Positions 12,058 to 15,000 of a stretch of DNA of 15,000 bases are shown one piece after another. The stretch is taken from positions 1 to 15,000 of the forward strand of contig NW_013654392.1 in NCBI RefSeq assembly GCF_000499385.1, given 5' to 3'. The stretch comes from Eimeria necatrix (lineage: Eukaryota > Apicomplexa > Conoidasida > Eucoccidiorida > Eimeriidae). Each line of letters starts with the position of its first letter. Positions within the stretch are counted from its first letter, which is position 1. The notes beneath the pieces are model-generated. The model saw only the letters and a list, made by a program, of their open reading frames with translations. It ran no database searches and had not been told where the DNA came from. A program made the position numbers and the translations under genes.

Positions 12058-12176
12058 CTAGGCGTCGAGGCTGCCGCCAGTGAGTACGAGGTGGGCCGTG
12101 CCCTCTCCCTCCTGGACGCGCTGGAGGGCCTTGAGGGTCGGAAGAGACTCCATTAGGTTTTCCTGCAGTCTCCTTT
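12058..12176 (-). CDS. SART1: SART1 last exon; acceptor formed by a CTG tract, stop formed by the TAGC array
   Basis: Splicing from GTGAGT (phase 1) to the last CAG of the CTG tract (AG 12178-12177) gives E-RRLQENLMESLPTLKALQR, VQEGEGTAHLVLTGGSLDA. This continues the family pattern KKLEEE...SSDTPL--VALLQEKQ--PYIVLSGS. The next possible acceptor (CTGCAG, AG 12164-12163) fails on phase. TAG at 12060-12058 is the first unit of the TAGC array, so the 3' UTR consists of TAGC repeats. Confidence 0.85.
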
Positions 12177-12179
12177 CTG

Positions 12180-12243
<64 letters not shown>

Positions 12244-12915
12244 GAAAAGGAGACACAAGAAATGGAGGCAGCATGAGCGGAGGAGACAGCAGGAAAAAGA
12301 AGTGGTAAAAGGAGACAGGAGAGATAAAAGGAGACAGAAGAAATAGAGAAGAGACAAAATAAATGAAAAGAGACAAAATAAACTAAAAAGGCGAAATAAA
12401 TTAAAAAGACGGAAGAAATAATGAAAAAAGAATAAATAAAAAAGGAAAATGGAATAAAGAGAAAACAGAAATAAAAAGAGACAAAAGAGGCAGCTGCAAA
12501 CCAAGTGTCTCCTCTCGGAGATGGTGGAAAAGAGACAAAAAAGAAAAAAGAAAATTGGAAAAAAAAAGGAGACAAAAGGGACAAAAAGGAGACAGAAATA
12601 AAAGAGGGAAAGACGGAGAAAAAGCAGACAAAAGAGCCCCAAAAGGAGACAAAAAAGGAGACAAAAAAACCCGCAAAGAGACAAAAAAGCCCCCAAAAGA
12701 GACTCGCTGCGCATGCATGCGCATGCGCATGCATGCAGCTGCGGTGTACGTACACCCCAACTCACCCAACTCCAACTTTTTTAATTTCTTTTCTTGTTTT
12801 CGCAAACTCGGAAACTTCCCGTGAAAGTGCCAGGAAATCCGCCGGAAGGCGTCCTTGGCGGTCTGCGCAGCCCAAACCCTAAACCCTAAACCCTAAACCC
12901 TAAACCCTAAACGCT

Positions 12916-12948
<33 letters not shown>

Positions 12949-13408
12949 GGCGGCAGCAGCCCGCGCAGCCGCCGCGCTGGACTCCGGCGGCGCCGCGCCG
13001 CGCCCTCCTCCCGACGCACTGAGGACTCAGCACCGAGGGTTTAGGGTTTAGGGTTTAGGGTTTAGGGTTTAGGGTTTAGGGTTTGGCGAACCATGACATT
13101 CCCAAACGCGTCTCTGTAGTCTATGTTCACTTCTTTGCCAGAGTCCGCGTTGTGCAGCGGCTGCTCCAAGTGGTGGCCCCGCCGCCGCCGGATCTTATCC
13201 AAAGAAAAGAAGTCTGAACCGCAAACCCTAAACCCTAAACCCTAAACCCTAAACCCTAAACCCTAAACCCTAAACCCTAAACCCTAGGCGCTAGTCGAGG
13301 AGCACAAAGTGAAGGGGCCCCACGCTTCTTTTGCAAGCCTCAGCCTACACCAATAATGCGTCAGCAGCAGCAGCAGCAGCAGCTGCAGCAGCAGCAGCAA
13401 CAGCAATT

Positions 13409-13447
<39 letters not shown>

Positions 13448-14634
13448 TAAAAGGGGTGCTGCAGCACCTTTGCTTTGTAGGTAAGCCAGAGCGCCTGAGA
13501 CTGAATTTCCTATAGGTTGTTCCGCCATGAACTCGGGCTAATGAAGGACACACACAAACCCTAAACCCTAAACCCTAAACCCTAAACCCTAAACCCTAAA
13601 CCCTAAACCCTAAACCCTAAACTACAAACCCTAAACCCTAAACCCTAAACCCTAAACCCTAAACCCTAAACCCTAAACCCTAAACCCTAAACCCCTAAAC
13701 CCTAAACCCTAAACCCTAAACCCTAAACCCTAAACCCTAAACCCTAAACCCTAAACCCTAAAACAAAACCCTAAACCCTAAACCCTAAACCCTAAACCCT
13801 AAACCCTAAACCCTAAACCCTAAACCCTAAACCGCAAACCCTAAACCCTAAACCCTAAACCCTAAACCCTAAACCCTAAACCCTAAACCCTAAGCTGACC
13901 ACTGCTAAACCCTAAACCCTAAACCCTAAACCCTAAACCCTAAACCCTAGAGCACCTTGAAGCGGGGCAAACCGAGAACGCCAGCCCCAATTCAACAAAA
14001 CCCTAAACCCTAAACCCTAAACCCTAAACCCTAAACCCTAAACCCTAAACCCTAAACCCGAAAGCCTAAACCGTACCCTAAACCCTAAACCCTAAACCCT
14101 AAACCCTAAACCCTAAACCCTAAACCCTAAACCCTAAATACAAACCCTAAACCCTAAACCCTAAACCCTAAACCCTAAACCCTAAACCCTAAACCCTAAA
14201 CCCTAAACCCCTAAACCCTAAACCCTAAACCCTAAACCCTAAACCCTAAACCCTAAACCCTAAACCCTAAACCCTAAATTAAACCCTAAACCCTAAACCC
14301 TAAACCCTAAACCCTAAACCCTAGAGCACCTTGAAGCGGGGCAAACCGAGAACGCCAGCCCCAATTCAACAAAACCCTCCTAAGCGTGGCCGTTGAAGGC
14401 CTCTCCAGCGCTTTCTTGCTCGCTAGGAGATAAGAGCTCACTTCTAGGGTGCAGTGCTTTCTACTCGCAACCCCCAGTTTAGGGTTTAGGGTTTAGGGTT
14501 TAGGGTTTAGGGTTTAGGGTACCTCTGAGTCCTCGTCTTCGCCGTCGTCTTCCTTTGCTGCCTCCACCAACTCTCCCTCTTCTGTCTCCTCCCGCTGCTG
14601 CTCGTTGTCTCGCGAGAGAGACCCTTGTGCTGCT

Positions 14635-14666
<32 letters not shown>

Positions 14667-15000
14667 GATCTTGATGCCCCTGCAGCAAGCCCTAAACCCT
14701 AAACCCTAAACCCTAAACCCTCATCCCTTCCCTCCCCGTCAGGCCCGCTCGGCCGCAGCTCACGCACTCCCCCAGCGGGCCTTACGGCTACGCAAGGTCG
14801 GCTTAGGGCTTAGGGCTTAGGGTTTAGGGTTTAGGGTTTAGGGTTTAGGGTTTAGGGTTTAGGGTTTAGGGTTTGCCTGGTGAGTCTCGCGCCTAAGAGA
14901 GTCGCTCTGGCCTCCTGCGCCTTTTCCAAAGGTGTCAATACACTCCGGCAAAACTCCGTCATGTCTGAAAGCTGCAAACCCTCTTCTTCTTTTTCCTCCA
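12058..15000 (-). CDS. SART1: SART1/Snu66 tri-snRNP protein, C-terminal part (5' end beyond window)
   Basis: SART1 (Snu66) is a nuclear U4/U6.U5 tri-snRNP component needed for pre-mRNA splicing. Six minus-strand exons were assembled: 15000-14877, 14679-14523, 13537-13468, 13213-13092, 12862-12766 and 12176-12058. Junction phases (2, 0, 1, 0, 1) all agree. Family signatures appear in order: GLQLSDMTEFCRSV (the LVLxxTSEFCRxL motif), an acidic stretch, MAEQPIGNSVSGALAYLQSK (the EEPL-GLAAAL-L-KG motif), VNIDYRDAFGNVM|TAKDAFRR with ISWHFHGK (IEYVDE-GR-TPKEAFRxLSHxFHGK), EKKLKKLEL, SLPTLKALQRVQ (SSDTPL--VALLQEKQ) and AHLVLTGGS (PYIVLSGS). The joins at NVM|TAK and SE|PEF reproduce family spacing. 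The stop is the first TAG of the TAGC array. Identification is strong. Confidence 0.88.
12177..12765 (-). other. Last SART1 intron: palindromes, GGAGACA array and CTG tract
   Basis: 589-bp GTGAGT...CAG intron. From the donor: a GGTGTACGTACACC palindrome (12743-12756), a 28-bp alternating GCATGC block (12709-12736), then a TGTCTCC-type pyrimidine-rich array in RNA sense (12705-12245), then the CTG tract (12242-12178) leading into the acceptor. Confidence 0.78.
12743..12756. promoter_or_regulatory. 14-bp perfect palindrome, copy 7
   Basis: Exact copy starting nine bases inside the last SART1 intron, next to its donor. Confidence 0.6.
12766..12862 (-). CDS. SART1: SART1 exon with AFRRISWHFHGK core
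   Basis: The acceptor is GGGCTGCGCAG (AG 12864-12863) and the donor LEL-G|GTGAGT, a perfect consensus site (intron from 12765). 32 codons plus one base: TAKDAFRRISWHFHGKFPSL, RKQEKKLKKLEL. This is the most conserved SART1 stretch (TPKEAFRxLSHxFHGK followed by a Lys-rich helix). Phase 0 in, phase 1 out. Confidence 0.88.
12863..13091 (-). other. SART1 intron bracketed by complementary heptamer arrays
   Basis: 229-bp intron. The plus strand has AAACCCT at 12873-12912 (ten bases from the acceptor) and AGGGTTT at 13036-13085 (five bases from the donor). Between them lie a CAG tract (12914-12948) and GC-rich sequence. Confidence 0.78.
13092..13213 (-). CDS. SART1: SART1 exon with VNIDYRDAFG block
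   Basis: The acceptor is TTTGCGGTTCAG (AG 13215-13214) and the donor ATG|GTTCGC (intron from 13091). Two bases plus 40 codons: FFSLDKIRRRRGHHLEQPL, HNADSGKEVNIDYRDAFGNVM. The second half matches the VKIEYVDExGR segment that precedes TPKEAFR in SART1, with no gap across the junction. The segment between QSK and this block is shorter than in human or plant SART1, so a small exon may have been missed. Confidence 0.8.
13214..13467 (-). other. SART1 intron with CTG tract and one heptamer array
   Basis: 254-bp intron. It starts inside the palindrome GGTGCTGCAGCACC, continues with interrupted CTG runs (13445-13363), a short unique part, and AGGGTTT repeats in RNA sense (13286-13223) ending nine bases before the acceptor. 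Confidence 0.7.
13468..13537 (-). CDS. SART1: SART1 exon with EQPIG-SGALAYLQSK block
   Basis: Small exon of 23 codons plus one base: PEFMAEQPIGNSVSGALAYL then QSK. The acceptor is TCCTTCATTAG (AG 13539-13538) and the donor AAAG|GTGCTG (intron from 13467). It corresponds to the EEPL...GLAAAL-LC-NKG motif of SART1. The donor lies in a 14-bp palindrome, GGTGCTGCAGCACC (13455-13468). Reading through would give a poly-Cys run and a TGA, which supports splicing here. Confidence 0.78.
13950..13999 (-). repeat. 50-bp unique segment within heptamers, copy 1
   Basis: Identical to 14324-14373 (offset 374). Both copies are embedded in AAACCCT arrays. On the minus strand it ends GCTTCAAG|GTGCTC, donor-like. 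Confidence 0.75.
14324..14373 (-). repeat. 50-bp unique segment within heptamers, copy 2
   Basis: Same as copy 1, but here it continues into unique sequence (14379-14477), so this is probably the original and 13950-13999 the derived copy. Confidence 0.7.
14523..14679 (-). CDS. SART1: SART1 exon with Ser run and acidic tail
   Basis: The acceptor is TTGCTGCAG (AG 14681-14680) and the donor GAG|GTACCC (intron from 14522); 157 bases, one base plus 52 codons. It encodes GIKIG, a poly-Ser run from a CAG tract, then KAAQGSLSRDNEQQREETE, EGELVEAAKEDDGEDEDSE. The acidic stretch just before the EQPIG block agrees with SART1 proteins. The other two frames give Arg-rich or stop-interrupted readings and do not fit the phases. 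Confidence 0.78.
14680..14876 (-). other. SART1 GC-AG intron bracketed by complementary heptamer arrays
   Basis: 197-bp intron. Plus-strand AAACCCT at 14689-14721 lies nine bases from the acceptor; AGGGTTT (with AGGGCTT variants) at 14801-14874 abuts the GC donor. The middle 80 bp is unique and GC-rich. Confidence 0.7.
14877..15000 (-). CDS. SART1: SART1 exon (partial at window edge) with TEFCRSV motif
   Basis: From the window edge the frame reads EEKEEEGLQLSDM, TEFCRSVLTPLEKAQEARA, TLLGARLTR. The EFCR motif after GLQLSD is typical of the SART1 family. There is no GT near the end; the apparent donor is CCAG|GCAAAC (intron from 14876), a GC-type site leaving phase 2. It fits the next exon, which supplies one base before GGC. 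The AAACCCT array begins with the third base of the intron. Confidence 0.78.

Larger units (their letters stand above)
10557..12060. repeat. TAGC tetranucleotide array between convergent genes
   Basis: About 1.5 kb dominated by GCTAGCTA with point variants (GGCTAGC, CCAGC, TTAGC). The most regular parts are 11930-12060, 11120-11145 and 11870-11885. The unit is its own reverse complement. Non-repeat islands lie at 11040-11085, 11325-11485 and 11655-11725. No gene is seen. The array starts about 330 bases after the GT8-like stop and supplies the SART1 stop codon. Confidence 0.85.
13538..14522 (-). repeat. SART1 intron dominated by about 0.75 kb of AAACCCT heptamers
   Basis: Heptamer arrays 13556-13949 and 13997-14323 read AAACCCT on the plus strand; 14478-14520 reads AGGGTTT and begins two bases inside the donor. 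A unique 50-bp segment occurs twice (13950-13999, 14324-14373). A further 100 bp at 14379-14477 is unique and might hold a missed small exon, but no family match was seen. Rare unit variants (ACTAC, AACAAA, CCGCAAA, GACCACTG) interrupt the array. Confidence 0.75.

Noticed and set aside
12058..12162. SART1 last exon starting at the CTGCAG acceptor 12168-12163
   Set aside because: The exon before it ends in phase 1 at a perfect GTGAGT; this acceptor would shift the frame out of the SSDTPL-VLSGS match.
12153..12755. 200-codon hydrophobic minus-strand frame
   Set aside because: Same repeat artefact, lying in the last SART1 intron between a GTGAGT donor and the CTG-tract acceptor.
13556..14323. 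Chromosome-end telomere
   Set aside because: The arrays are interrupted, occur in both orientations, and are flanked on both sides by SART1 exons.
14500..14688. Arg-rich 62-codon minus-strand frame
   Set aside because: A different frame of the same exon is acidic, matches SART1 context and fits both splice phases.

Overview
The window looks like nuclear DNA of an Eimeria-type coccidian (Apicomplexa). The basis is its saturation with CAG/CTG tracts and telomere-like AAACCCT/AGGGTTT heptamers, both known from Eimeria genomes, together with intron-rich genes and long runs of Gln, Ala and Ser. Species and strain cannot be read from the sequence. Gene names rest on motif recognition by eye; no search was run.

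Three conserved genes can be pieced together between the repeats. (1) On the minus strand, from about 5702 (possibly 6853) down to 382, lies an MRS2/CorA-type Mg2+ channel. It has at least four recognisable exons, ends in a GMN motif and carries a poly-Ala tract in its second membrane helix. (2) On the plus strand, 7222-10225, lies a glycogenin-like GT8 glycosyltransferase. Its conserved blocks occur in order but in three reading frames, and the frame changes near or in CAG tracts. (3) On the minus strand, from the right edge down to 12058, lies the C-terminal part of SART1/Snu66, a U4/U6.U5 tri-snRNP protein. It has six exons with compatible splice phases.

Layout: 1-381 is a TGTCTCC array downstream of MRS2. 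382-5702 holds the MRS2 exons; its introns are filled with heptamers or with a 2.3-kb GGAGACA array. 5703-6530 holds a heptamer pair, a degenerate CTG block and a candidate 5' exon. About 6850-7221 is probably a divergent promoter shared by MRS2 and the GT8 gene. 10226-12057 separates the convergent GT8 and SART1 genes and is mostly a TAGC tetranucleotide array. 12058-15000 holds SART1, whose introns contain nearly all the heptamer arrays of that region.

The most striking pattern is that the heptamer arrays sit in introns, usually within 2-20 bases of the splice sites. In four modelled introns, plus one candidate, the two ends carry complementary arrays that could pair and bring the splice sites together. 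Other unusual signals are a perfect 14-bp palindrome GGTGTACGTACACC present seven times, two apparent GC-AG introns, a CTG tract serving as a 3' splice site, and the repeated -1 frame changes in the GT8 gene.
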